The position numbers and the translations under genes were made by a program. A DNA stretch of 64,000 nt from Candidatus Peribacteria bacterium. GTDB lineage: Bacteria; Patescibacteriota; Gracilibacteria; UBA1369; LOWO2-01-FULL-3. Where the stretch lies: the NCBI GenBank assembly GCA_943356465.1, contig CALREX010000002.1, positions 79,730-143,729 on the forward strand, read 5' to 3'. Within the stretch, counting starts at the first letter, position 1. The number at the start of each line of letters is the position of its first letter. Under the pieces are notes generated by a model. The model saw only the letters and a list, made by a program, of their open reading frames with translations, made no database searches and was not told the DNA's origin. This document shows, piece by piece, positions 25,792 to 34,377 of this stretch.

Positions 25792-25820
25792 ATTTTAATC
25801 ACTAGTGATTCTTATAACAA
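25792..25820 (-). promoter_or_regulatory. valS promoter overlapping a perfect palindrome
   Basis: On the minus strand TTGTTA (25820-25815), 17 bases, TAAAAT (25797-25792). The palindrome AATCACTAGTGATT (25797-25810) fills much of the spacer and touches the -10, a place where a repressor could block polymerase. Confidence 0.5.
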
Positions 25821-25835
25821 TAGAAGATTTCTAAA

Positions 25836-26309
25836 TTATGCAGCTTGTGCCAGTTCCTCCTCCTTTATTACATCAATGACGTCACTATTGACGCTTGTTG
25901 CAATATTCATTCTAATCCCCTCTGATGTATCTGCATTTATCCTTGATGGATGGTCTTCCCTGTCTCTATACATTGACATTAAAAACATATAAATGTCTTC
26001 GCCTGTTATTACGTGCAAAAATTCGCAAATCTTTTCCAATGCATCCAATGAGCCGGTTTCATGAATTCTTCCCCTAATTATTGAGGATGCTTCTATAAAA
26101 CATCTTATCACTTCACCCTTAACTCCTTTTTCCCATTTCTCCAATGCTTGATGTTTCAGGTTGTCCGGCGACTGGTTTGTAATTTCTTCCAATACTTCTA
26201 ACGCCTTACGTGATAAACCAATTTTTTCTCCTGCAAAAAGGATTTTTTCGCTAAATGCTTGGTATTGTTCGATGTTTCCTCCTTGATCTGTATTCTCAAT
26301 TAATTTCAT
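25836..26309 (-). CDS. Unknown helical protein sharing an operator with the NDK-fusion operon
   Basis: I do not recognise this 157-residue protein. It is soluble and mostly helical over residues 15-115 (for example KALEVLEEITNQSPDNLKHQALEKWEKG), with RGRIHETGSLDALEKICEFLHVITGEDIYMFLMSMYRDRED in the middle and a polar tail ending EEELAQAA. No catalytic or metal motif is obvious. Its promoter contains TTAGTTTAACTA at the same place as the promoter of the gene starting at 13343, so both may belong to one small regulon. The gene lies between valS (same strand) and a divergent unknown gene. Confidence 0.6.
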   Translation of the reverse strand: MKLIENTDQGGNIEQYQAFSEKILFAGEKIGLSRKALEVLEEITNQSPDNLKHQALEKWEKGVKGEVIRCFIEASSIIRGRIHETGSLDALEKICEFLHVITGEDIYMFLMSMYRDREDHPSRINADTSEGIRMNIATSVNSDVIDVIKEEELAQAA

Positions 26310-26342
26310 TTTATGATTTCATTCTGTTATTTTTGAAGGTTG

Positions 26343-26374
26343 TTAGTTTAACTATAAATTGATATATGTGTCAA
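26343..26374 (-). promoter_or_regulatory. Promoter with palindromic operator-like site, second copy
   Basis: On the minus strand TTGACA (26374-26369), an 18-base spacer, TAAACT (26350-26345), overlapping the palindromic 12-mer TTAGTTTAACTA (26343-26354). It matches the arrangement at 13383-13413. The gene starts 34 bases downstream at 26309. Confidence 0.6.
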
Positions 26375-26381
26375 CCCTAAA

Positions 26382-26410
26382 TTGACATTCCTGTTTTCTT
26401 GAGTTATAAT
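26382..26410 (+). promoter_or_regulatory. Perfect-consensus promoter, divergent
   Basis: TTGACA (26382-26387), exactly 17 bases, TATAAT (26405-26410). It drives the gene with GTG start at 26438 and perhaps nadA-nadC. Its -35 begins 8 bases from the divergent promoter at 26343-26374. Confidence 0.75.
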
Positions 26411-26437
26411 GGTGAGAGTGATTTAATAAAATAAAAA

Positions 26438-26935
26438 GTGGCTGATAGTCAAAAAATAAGACCATCTGAAGCGTATTCGCCTTCGGAAGAAAAATCTTCC
26501 GAAAGATCTTCGCAAAAAGAATCTAAAGAGGTCAAGGAGGCTGCCGCTTCGGCAAAAGAAGCTATAGGCACTATTGAAGGTGTTGAATCTGTTGAGGTGA
26601 CTGGCGAGGTTTCTGAGGTTAATTCTTCTAAAAAAGAAGGTGGGATGCAGGGTACTATAAGTGGAATGACTTATGCTCAGGTCAAAGCTGCTTTGCTTAA
26701 AAATATGCCTACTGAGCCTGAGATGAGAAGGCAAATAGAAAAGGAAATAAAACATGAAATAAAATATTTGCATGCAAAGGCGATGAAAATGGTTGGCAAA
26801 AGAGATAATTTCTTTGAGCTTAATAATGTTATGAAGAAAATCAGGGAGCTCAGGGGTATTTTGGCTATGCTTGCAAAGGCTGGTTATGAAGCCATGAAAA
26901 CTCTTTGGTTGCGTTTTGTGCATGGGATAATGTAG
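26438..26935 (+). CDS. Unknown protein with disordered head and helical tail
   Basis: The 165-residue product begins at GTG 26438, 28 bases after a perfect promoter. Residues 1-70 are rich in Ser, Glu and Lys and look disordered. Residues about 75-160 are helical: MTYAQVKAALLKNMPTEPEM, then a Lys/Glu-rich helix and NNVMKKIRELRGILAML. No family is recognised. nadA starts 34 bases after its stop, so the two may share a transcript. The strong promoter suggests high expression, perhaps of a structural or nucleic-acid-associated protein; that is inference. Confidence 0.6.
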   Translation: MADSQKIRPSEAYSPSEEKSSERSSQKESKEVKEAAASAKEAIGTIEGVESVEVTGEVSEVNSSKKEGGMQGTISGMTYAQVKAALLKNMPTEPEMRRQIEKEIKHEIKYLHAKAMKMVGKRDNFFELNNVMKKIRELRGILAMLAKAGYEAMKTLWLRFVHGIM

Positions 26936-26969
26936 ACTTTTTTTGTCTTGGTGTAACGTAACAATCTTT

Positions 26970-27908
26970 ATGATTTTTACTGCTGAACAAAAAAGATTAA
27001 TTGAGGAGATAAAAAAACTAAAGAAGGCGAAAAATGCCGTTATTTTGGTGCATAATTATCAAAGACCTGAGATTTATGAAGTCGCTGATTTTATTGGAGA
27101 TTCTCTAAAGCTTTGCATGGAGGCAAAAAATACTAAGGCTGACATCATTGTTTTTTGTGGTGTGAATTTTATGGCTGAAAGCGCATATATACTCAATCCG
27201 GGGAAAAAGGTGATAATCCCCTTTTATGATGCCGGATGTGCGATGGCTGATATGCTAAAACCTTCAGATTTGATTGAACTAAAAAAGAAACATCCAAAAG
27301 CGAAAGTTGTTACATATATAAATTCTTCTGCGGAGATAAAAGCTTTGTCTGATGCGGTTTGTACTTCTTCCAGTGCTGTTGATGTAGTGCGCGGGCTTGA
27401 ATCTAGCGAAATAATTTTTGTTCCAGATAAAAATTTGGCGAAATATGTTGAGAAACAAGTGCCTGAAAAGAAGATTATAGCTTTTGACGGATTTTGTCCT
27501 ATTCATAATTTTTTGACTGCAGAGGCCTTGTCTGAGGCTAAAAAGGAATATGGTAATGCTAAAATAATCGCCCATCCTGAATCCAGAAATGAGGTTTTGC
27601 AGTGTGCTGATCATGTTGCAAGTACTTCCGAAATGATAAATTGCGCAAAAAAAGATCCTGCTAAAGATTTTATTGTCCTTACTGAATGTGGAATGGTCGA
27701 AAGATTAAAGAAGGAACTCCCCGATAAAAATTTTCATGGAGTATGCAATTTCTGTTTCGATATGAAGAAAAATACGATAGAATCAGTCCTTAAGTGCCTT
27801 AAAGAAGAGAAATTTATGATAACAGTCCCGAAGGATGTAACGGAAAAAGCACTAAAAGCGTTTGATAAAATGTTTGAACTCACAAAAAATGGACAGAAAA
27901 ACGATTAA
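26970..27908 (+). CDS. nadA: Quinolinate synthase
   Basis: NadA condenses iminoaspartate with dihydroxyacetone phosphate to give quinolinate, using a 4Fe-4S cluster. The 312-residue product from ATG 26970 starts MIFTAEQKRLIEEIKKLK. The frame extends to a TTG at 26943, but that adds nine unlikely residues. Signatures include AVILVHNYQRPEIYEVADFIGDS in substance, FCGVNFMAESAYILNP (Cys63), DAGCAMADM, GFCPIHNF, TECGMVERL and CNFCFDMKK, which contain the cysteines available for the cluster. nadC overlaps its 3' end by 20 bases. No nadB (aspartate oxidase) is in the window. Confidence 0.95.
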   Translation: MIFTAEQKRLIEEIKKLKKAKNAVILVHNYQRPEIYEVADFIGDSLKLCMEAKNTKADIIVFCGVNFMAESAYILNPGKKVIIPFYDAGCAMADMLKPSDLIELKKKHPKAKVVTYINSSAEIKALSDAVCTSSSAVDVVRGLESSEIIFVPDKNLAKYVEKQVPEKKIIAFDGFCPIHNFLTAEALSEAKKEYGNAKIIAHPESRNEVLQCADHVASTSEMINCAKKDPAKDFIVLTECGMVERLKKELPDKNFHGVCNFCFDMKKNTIESVLKCLKEEKFMITVPKDVTEKALKAFDKMFELTKNGQKND

Positions 27909-28857
27909 AGAATACACGCATAAGGTCTCAAATTTCTTAAGTTTAGATAATAATGCTTACAAGCAATGGGTTTTTAGATATACCTTTTTAGAGCTTGAGA
28001 AAGACCTTTCTGGACGTGGCGATATCACCACAAATATTCTTTTTAAAGATTTTTCTAAAGTTAATGCGAAAATTGTTGCGAAAGATGATGCGGTTTTGGC
28101 CGGAATAGCAGAAATCAAATATTTCCTTGTAGATGCTGATTCGAATTTTAGGCCTAGTCTTAAAGGCGGTTTTGAGATTGATTTTAAATTTCAGGATGGT
28201 GATTTTGTGAAAAAGGGTGATGTTATCATGAAAATTAAAGCTTATTCCCACGATATTTTGGCCGTTGAGAGAACTGTTTTGAATTTATTGATGAGGATGA
28301 GTGGTGTTGCAAGTTTTACTCATGAGATAGTTGAAAAAGTAAAAAATTACGACATTTTGGTTTGTCCTACCCGAAAAACTTTGTGGGGACTTATTGATAA
28401 AAAAGCGGTTTTGGTCGGTGGTGGTGGCACTCATAGAATGAATCTTTCCGATGCAGTCCTTATAAAAGATACTCATCTAGACATAATTGGACGTGATTTT
28501 GATATTGTTTTTGATAGACTTAAGTCTGCGAATGTAGACAGCAGATTTATTGAAATAGAGGTTGAGAATAAGGAAGAAGCTTTAAAATGTGCCAATGGTT
28601 TTACTAAGTTTTTAAATGGTGGTTCGTCTCAGACTATCGGAGTAATAATGTTGGACAACATGAAGCCAGCTGATATTTCTAATACTATTTCCGCTTTGAA
28701 AGATGCAGGATTATACGAAAATCTTTTATTTGAGGCCTCAGGCGGTATAAACCATGATAATGTTGTTGAATATGCGAAAACTGGAGTAGATATCATTTCT
28801 ATGGGTTGCCTTACTAATGGTGCTAGAAGCAGTGATATGAGTTTGAAGATTGGGTAA
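27889..28857 (+). CDS. nadC: Nicotinate-nucleotide pyrophosphorylase (carboxylating)
   Basis: NadC turns quinolinate and PRPP into nicotinate mononucleotide. ATG 27889 gives 322 residues starting MDRKTIKEYTHKVSNFLS. An upstream ATG at 27862 would lengthen the overlap with nadA to 47 bases. Motifs include EKDLSGRGDITTNILF, AVERTVLNLLMRMSGVAS, a TRKT segment, VGGGGTHRMNLSDAVLIKDTHL and FEASGGINHDNVVEYAKTGVD. The protein is about 40 residues longer at the N-terminus than most family members (about 280). It is coupled to nadA by overlap. Confidence 0.95.
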   Translation: MDRKTIKEYTHKVSNFLSLDNNAYKQWVFRYTFLELEKDLSGRGDITTNILFKDFSKVNAKIVAKDDAVLAGIAEIKYFLVDADSNFRPSLKGGFEIDFKFQDGDFVKKGDVIMKIKAYSHDILAVERTVLNLLMRMSGVASFTHEIVEKVKNYDILVCPTRKTLWGLIDKKAVLVGGGGTHRMNLSDAVLIKDTHLDIIGRDFDIVFDRLKSANVDSRFIEIEVENKEEALKCANGFTKFLNGGSSQTIGVIMLDNMKPADISNTISALKDAGLYENLLFEASGGINHDNVVEYAKTGVDIISMGCLTNGARSSDMSLKIG

Positions 28858-28901
28858 GACAAATTTTTCGCTTCAATGTGGTCCGCTACCTCTCCATTCT
28901 C

Positions 28902-28986
28902 TGGTGGGCAGAGAGGGACTTGAACCCTCACGACTTGCGCCACTAGCTCCTAAGGCTAGCGTGTCTACCAGTTCCACCATCTGCCC
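28902..28986 (-). tRNA. tRNA-Leu (UAG), CCA encoded
   Basis: On the minus strand the acceptor arm GGGCAGA pairs perfectly with TCTGCCC. The leucine-type D region is GTGGAACTGGTAGACACGC. The anticodon loop CCTTAGG gives UAG, and a long variable arm (type II) follows. T arm GAGGG/CCCTC carries TTCAAGT. CCA is encoded at 28904-28902. Confidence 0.95.
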
Positions 28987-29202
28987 ATGACTTTATGTTT
29001 ATGCAACTCTTTCCGGTTGCATGCCTGTGAAACACAAGCGATCTTTTTTAGTCACAGCTATTTTACTTATAGCCCTTCAAATTGCAACATGAAAAAATTG
29101 ATTGTAAATTTCTTTGACTTATTTTTTCGTAAGGTGTACGCTTGTCCCTTTTCTTGAGAATATCTCTATGAAACAATATTGCACTTTAATCAAATTTCTT
29201 GC

Positions 29203-29231
29203 TTGACAATTGAATTCAGAGCGAATATTCT
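29203..29231 (+). promoter_or_regulatory. Promoter of sigma4-HARE gene 2
   Basis: A perfect TTGACA (29203-29208), 17 bases, TATTCT (29226-29231). The start codon is at 29280. The rest of the 293-base gap from the tRNA holds a 7-base inverted repeat (ATGCAAC/GTTGCAT, 29001-29022) and nothing else I can name. Confidence 0.65.
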
Positions 29232-29279
29232 CCTTTCGGACTAGAATTTCCGTCAAAAATTAAAAATAAACTAGTAATT

Positions 29280-30356
29280 ATGACTAACACTAATGCATCT
29301 CAAAAGGTAAATCTTGCCGAAGTTGTAGAGGAAATGTTTATGGTTCTGACTCAAAAAGAGAAAGATGTTGTAGTACAACGTTTCAGCCTTGATAATAAAC
29401 CTAGAAGAACTCTTGAGAGCATAGGTCAGTCTTTTTCCGTTACAAGAGAAAGAATAAGACAAATTGAGAAAATTGCACTTGGAAAACTTAGAAGAACTGT
29501 TCAAACGACAAGATTGAATCTTATAAATGAGGTTGCGGATCAGGTTCTTAAGGAAAGCGGTGGAGTGATGGTTGAAACAAAGCTAATTGCAAAAATTTTA
29601 AACGCTGTCGGCTCAAAAGAAAATCTGGATGCTAATATCATAAGACTTGCTCTAAATATAAATCTTCATGTTGAAGAGGCTGAAAAAACTAATATTTATG
29701 AACCTTTCTGGAGATTTAAAGATATTAACCTTTCTACCGTTACTTCTGTTGCTGAAGCCGGAGTTAAGGTTCTTAAAAAGAAAAATGATTTGTTGCCTGA
29801 ATCAAAACTTGTTGTTCAAATTAAACAATTTTTGGGAGATAAAGTTGAGGCTTTCACTGATCCTATGATTGCCTCATGTCTTGAAGTAGATAAAAGAATC
29901 AAAGTTACTCCTGAAGGATTTGGGCTTATGTCATGGAGACATATTAATCCAAGAAGCATAAGAGACAAGGCTTATATTGTACTAAAAAGAGCAAAAGCTC
30001 CACTGCATTTCGTTGAAATTGCCAATAGAATTTCAGAAGCAGGTTTTGATAAAAAAGTTGTTACAACTCAGGCTGTTCACAATGAACTTATAAGATATGA
30101 TCAATTCGTTCTTGTCGGACGTGGACTTTACGCTCTTAAAGAATTTGGATATGAGAAAGGAACTGTTGCTGACATAATAGAGGGCTTACTAAGAAAGAAA
30201 AGCCCGATGACGAAACAGGAAATCATCGAAGGTGTGCTTGCTCAAAGACATGTTAAAAAAGGTACTATCTCTCTAAATCTACAGAAAAATTCACAGTTTG
30301 CCAGAGTTGGTAGGGCTGTTTACACACTAGACGAAAACAGAAAGGGCAAAAAGTAA
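29280..30356 (+). CDS. Sigma region 4-like and HARE-HTH domain regulator, paralogue 2
   Basis: The 358-residue protein has the layout of the gene at 21066: a sigma region 4-like domain (about 23-73, with LTQKEKDVVVQRFSL and TLESIGQSFSVTRERIRQIEKIALGKLRR), a divergent middle, and a HARE-HTH domain (about 222-290, with SIRDKAYIVLKRAKAPLHFVEI and HNELIRYDQFVLVGRGLYAL). The two differ mostly in the middle third, which may set different partners. No region 2 is present. It is followed by a HIT-family gene 67 bases downstream on the same strand. Confidence 0.8.
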   Translation: MTNTNASQKVNLAEVVEEMFMVLTQKEKDVVVQRFSLDNKPRRTLESIGQSFSVTRERIRQIEKIALGKLRRTVQTTRLNLINEVADQVLKESGGVMVETKLIAKILNAVGSKENLDANIIRLALNINLHVEEAEKTNIYEPFWRFKDINLSTVTSVAEAGVKVLKKKNDLLPESKLVVQIKQFLGDKVEAFTDPMIASCLEVDKRIKVTPEGFGLMSWRHINPRSIRDKAYIVLKRAKAPLHFVEIANRISEAGFDKKVVTTQAVHNELIRYDQFVLVGRGLYALKEFGYEKGTVADIIEGLLRKKSPMTKQEIIEGVLAQRHVKKGTISLNLQKNSQFARVGRAVYTLDENRKGKK

Positions 30357-30423
30357 ATTTCAAATCCTTTCTTTATTCTGCGTTATTATTTAGAATCGTT
30401 TTGTTCTATTAATATTTTTTCGT

Positions 30424-30744
30424 ATGTCAGATTGTATTTTTTGTAAAATTTCAGCCGGGCAATTCAACACGGAATTTTTGTATGAAGATGATGATTTAGT
30501 AATATTCAAAGATATTAATCCTAAAGCTAAAACTCATCTTCTTGCTGTTCCCAAAAAACATATTGCCTCTATTGCTGAGATGGAAGATTCTCATACTCAT
30601 TTGATCGGAAAACTTTTTCTTGCATGTAAAAAAATTGCCGACACACTAGGGCTTAAGGGATATACTTTGCATGTTAATGTCGGGAAGGAAGGCGGACAGG
30701 AAATTTTTCATATACACGTGCACTTACTTTCTAAGTTTTCTTAA
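30424..30744 (+). CDS. HIT-family nucleotide hydrolase (HinT-like)
   Basis: The 106-residue protein has the HIT fold from end to end. CIFCKI at 4-9 supplies cysteines that often bind zinc. DINPKAKTHLLAVPKKHI is the central strand, and the catalytic triad HIHVH is at 96-100. HinT enzymes cleave adenosine 5'-phosphoramidates and aminoacyl-adenylates. This is a normal length. dnaE starts five bases after its stop, so the two are cotranscribed. Confidence 0.93.
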   Translation: MSDCIFCKISAGQFNTEFLYEDDDLVIFKDINPKAKTHLLAVPKKHIASIAEMEDSHTHLIGKLFLACKKIADTLGLKGYTLHVNVGKEGGQEIFHIHVHLLSKFS

Positions 30745-30749
30745 AACTA

Positions 30750-33700
30750 ATGTCTTTTGTAAATTTACATTGTCATTCGCATTATAGCTTGCTTGATGGA
30801 TTTGGAAGTCCAAAGGATATTGTTTTACGTGCAAAGGAGCTTGGATATCCTGCGGCTGCGCTTACTGACCATGGAGTAACTTATGGCTTGATAGAATTAT
30901 ATGACGCCTGTAAGGCAAATGGCATAAAGCCTATTTTGGGATGTGAAATGTATATAGCTCCAAGAACAAGATTTGATAAAGAACCAAAGGTCGACGTAAG
31001 GCCATATCATCTTACTGTATTGGCAAAGAATAATGTCGGTTATCATAATCTTCTTAAACTTGTTACTCAGGCTCATCTTGAGGGTTTTTATTATAAACCA
31101 AGAGTTGATCTTGGGCTTCTTAAGGCTCATAGTGAAGGGCTTATCGCTTTAAGTGGATGTGTGACGGCGCAATTGCCTAGAGCTATTTTGTCAGGAAATG
31201 AAGAAGAAATTCATAATGTTGTAAAAACTTATATAGATATTTTTGGAAAAGAAAATTATTTTTTTGAAATACAAGATCATCCTTTGATGGAAGATCAAAA
31301 TACTGTAAATCAAAAGATAAAACAGCTTTCTACCGAGTATGGCATTTTGATGGTTTTGACAAATGATTCTCACTACCCAAGGCCTGAAGATAGCGAAGTT
31401 CATGATATTATGTTGTGCATTCAAACCCAGACAAATGTAAATGATGAAAATAGAATGAGATATGTCGGTGATTTTTCGATACCTGACATTAAGCAAATGG
31501 AAAAGGCGATGGTTGATTTTCCAGGAGCTATTGAGAATACTTTGAAAGTTGCTGATATGTGTAATGTAACGTTGGATTTTGGAAAAAATTTAATCCCCTC
31601 TTTTCAAACTCCACAAAATGAGAAAGCTGAAGATTACTTGAAAGAACTTTGCATAGAAGGGCTTAAAAACAGATTTGAATCACAGGAAGTTCCTGCTGAC
31701 TATTTGGAACGCTTGGAATATGAGCTTAAAACTGTTAATAGCATGGGATTTGATACTTACTTTCTGATAGTTTCTGATTTTGTAAGGCATGCGAAAGGCC
31801 AGGAAATTGTTGTAGGGCCAGGAAGAGGTTCTGCGGCAGGTTCTATTATCGCGTGGTCTTTGAATATTACAGATGTCGATCCTATAGCATATGGTCTTTT
31901 CTTTGAACGATTTCTCAATCCTGAAAGAATCAGCATGCCCGATATTGATATAGATTTTGCTGACACAAGAAGAGGTGAGGTTCTTGATTATGTTATTCAA
32001 AAATATGGAAGGGATAATGTCGCACAGATTACAACTTTTGGAACGCTTGCACCTAAAGCTGCTATTCGTGATGTTGGAAGAGCACTTGGTTTTCCTTATG
32101 CAGAAGTTGATAAAATTGCAAAAACTGTGCCTGCTCCAATTCTTGGTAAGTATGAAACTCTAGGTGTATACGTAAATGACAATCCTGACTTTAAAAAACT
32201 TTATGATAGTGATCCAAGAGCTAAAAAACTGATTGATTATGCTATGAAGCTTGAGGGAACAGTGAGGCAGGTTGGTACTCATGCTTGCGCCGTTGTCATT
32301 TCTGAAAAGCCTTTAACGGAATATACGGCGCTTCAAAATAGCGCCTCTGATGATAATGAAATTGTTACGCAATATTCTGCGAAGCCGATTGAGGCTTTGG
32401 GGCTTCTTAAGATGGATTTTTTGGGACTTAGAAATCTTACTGTTATCGAAAAAACGTGTAAAATTGTTGCGAGAACAAGGAATGAAAAAGTTGAAATTTC
32501 AAAGATTGCTCTTGATGATCCTCTTGTTTTTAAACTTCTCCAAAATGGAGATACAACTGGAATATTTCAGCTTGAGTCTGCCGGAATGAGAAGATATTTG
32601 AAACAGCTTAAGCCGACTGTTTTTGATGATATCGTGGCAATGGGTGCGCTTTACAGGCCAGGTCCTATGGAGTGGATTCCGGATTATATAAAAGGAAAAC
32701 ATAATCCTGATAAAGTAAAATATTTACATCCGTCTTTTGAATCGATTCTTAAAAATACTTATGGAGTTGCAGTTTATCAGGAGCAAATTTTGCAACTTGC
32801 GAGAGATTTTGCCGGATTTTCACTTGGAGAAGCTGATATTTTGAGAAAAGCCGTGGGAAAAAAGATTGCATCGCTTCTGGCGGAACAAAGAGAAAAATTT
32901 GTTAAAGGTGCTGTTAATCTTGGTCACGATGAAAAATTTGCAAGAAAAGTTTTTGAAGACGTGATTGAACCTTTTGCCGGATATGGATTTAATAAAGCCC
33001 ATGCTGTGTGTTATGGGTTGATATCTTATCAAACCGCTTATTTGAAAGCCAAATTCCCTATTGAATTTATGACTGCGCTTTTATGCAGCGATCCTGGGAA
33101 TACAGATAAGGTCGTTATGGAAATCAAGGAATGTAATGAAATGGGAATTGACGTTTTGCCTCCTTCGATAAATGAATCTTTTGCGCATTTTACTGTCGTT
33201 GATAGTAATAAAATACGTTTTGGGCTTGTGGCTATTAAAGGGCTTGGTGATGGACCTGTGAAAGAAATTATTGATGCGAGAGATAAAGGTGGAGTATTTA
33301 AATCTTTGGAAGATTTTTTGCAAAGAGTACCTGTGAAAATATTAAATAAAAAAGTTTTACAGGCACTGGCTTTGAGCGGGGCTTTTGATGATTTTGGTGA
33401 CAGGAAGCAGTTATCCGAAAATTATGAAGAATTTTCAAAATATGCAAAATCCGTGCAGGCTCTTGAAGATAATGGGCAGGTAAATCTATTCGCTTCTTTT
33501 ACAGAAGAGGAGTCACTCCCCTCTTTCACAATGAAAAAAGTACTTCCTGCAACATTAATGGAAAAATTAAAAGGTGAAAAAGATTTTCTTGGAATGTATG
33601 TTTCCGGTCATCCACTAAAAGGTTTCAGAAAATATATATCGAAAAAAGCTAATCTTATTGCAAGTTTGACGAAAAAAAATATTGGTAAAAAAATAATTAT

Positions 33701-34328
33701 AATAGGACTTGTTTGCGATATGAAAAAGATTCTTACAAAAGCCGGTTCTTACATGGCAACTTTTGCGATAGAAGATCCTACTGCGAGGATTCGTGCTGTC
33801 GCTTTTTCAAAATTTTTGTCTCAATTCGGAAATATGTTCACCGAGGATGGGCTTTACTCTATTAGCGGCAAACTTGATTTCAGACAAGGTCAGTATCAAA
33901 TAATGTGTGATGATTTGAAAGTTTTGTCTTATGACAATATGATTAAGAATGCAAAAGAGTCCGGTACTTATGACGACAAAGATAAATCTGTTACATTCAT
34001 AAGATTTTTGGATGATATTTTGGCAGAGAAGGAAGAGCTTGAAAATCCTGATAGCGTACAAGTTGTTGAAATTCCACATCCTGAAGGTGTTATTGTTAAT
34101 GAAGATTTGGAAATACCTAATCAAAAAGATATTAATGAAAATTATGTTATAGAAATTGGAGATGGTTTCCCAACTGAGAGAATGAATGGTCTGAAAGAAT
34201 TTTTGGAACAAAATAAGGGAGATACTCCTGTTACCCTTATATTAAAAAATAAAAAAATAAAACTACCTTTTGGCGTTAATCTTTCTGAAAATTTCAAAAA
34301 TGGTGTCTCAAGTATTTTATCCGGTTGA
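30750..34328 (+). CDS. dnaE: DNA polymerase III alpha subunit
   Basis: This 1192-residue C-family polymerase is the replicative type. It has a PHP domain at the N-terminus (LHCHSHYSLLDG, 6-17), catalytic aspartates in MPDIDIDFADTRR (about 396-408), and the palm/fingers stretch GPGRGSAAGS. A helix-hairpin-helix region is near 820, and an OB-fold near 975-1060 (KIIIIGLVCDMKKI). A C-terminal region of about 120 residues is less conserved. It is DnaE, not PolC: the exonuclease insertion is absent. It ends in TGA, evidence that UGA is a stop here. aspS starts 49 bases downstream. Confidence 0.97.
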   Translation: MSFVNLHCHSHYSLLDGFGSPKDIVLRAKELGYPAAALTDHGVTYGLIELYDACKANGIKPILGCEMYIAPRTRFDKEPKVDVRPYHLTVLAKNNVGYHNLLKLVTQAHLEGFYYKPRVDLGLLKAHSEGLIALSGCVTAQLPRAILSGNEEEIHNVVKTYIDIFGKENYFFEIQDHPLMEDQNTVNQKIKQLSTEYGILMVLTNDSHYPRPEDSEVHDIMLCIQTQTNVNDENRMRYVGDFSIPDIKQMEKAMVDFPGAIENTLKVADMCNVTLDFGKNLIPSFQTPQNEKAEDYLKELCIEGLKNRFESQEVPADYLERLEYELKTVNSMGFDTYFLIVSDFVRHAKGQEIVVGPGRGSAAGSIIAWSLNITDVDPIAYGLFFERFLNPERISMPDIDIDFADTRRGEVLDYVIQKYGRDNVAQITTFGTLAPKAAIRDVGRALGFPYAEVDKIAKTVPAPILGKYETLGVYVNDNPDFKKLYDSDPRAKKLIDYAMKLEGTVRQVGTHACAVVISEKPLTEYTALQNSASDDNEIVTQYSAKPIEALGLLKMDFLGLRNLTVIEKTCKIVARTRNEKVEISKIALDDPLVFKLLQNGDTTGIFQLESAGMRRYLKQLKPTVFDDIVAMGALYRPGPMEWIPDYIKGKHNPDKVKYLHPSFESILKNTYGVAVYQEQILQLARDFAGFSLGEADILRKAVGKKIASLLAEQREKFVKGAVNLGHDEKFARKVFEDVIEPFAGYGFNKAHAVCYGLISYQTAYLKAKFPIEFMTALLCSDPGNTDKVVMEIKECNEMGIDVLPPSINESFAHFTVVDSNKIRFGLVAIKGLGDGPVKEIIDARDKGGVFKSLEDFLQRVPVKILNKKVLQALALSGAFDDFGDRKQLSENYEEFSKYAKSVQALEDNGQVNLFASFTEEESLPSFTMKKVLPATLMEKLKGEKDFLGMYVSGHPLKGFRKYISKKANLIASLTKKNIGKKIIIIGLVCDMKKILTKAGSYMATFAIEDPTARIRAVAFSKFLSQFGNMFTEDGLYSISGKLDFRQGQYQIMCDDLKVLSYDNMIKNAKESGTYDDKDKSVTFIRFLDDILAEKEELENPDSVQVVEIPHPEGVIVNEDLEIPNQKDINENYVIEIGDGFPTERMNGLKEFLEQNKGDTPVTLILKNKKIKLPFGVNLSENFKNGVSSILSG

Positions 34329-34377
34329 AAAATTGACCTGATTTCTTTAAGATGGTAGAGATTTAAAATTTTTAAAT

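Noticed and set aside
26423..26923. 166-residue minus-strand frame opposite the unknown gene at 26438
   Set aside because: The plus-strand frame has a perfect promoter and plausible protein composition; the antisense product is Phe/Arg/Ser-rich.
29001..29022. ATGCAAC/GTTGCAT inverted repeat near tRNA-Leu
   Set aside because: Seven pairs with an eight-base loop, no T run and no second copy noticed; not enough to name a function.
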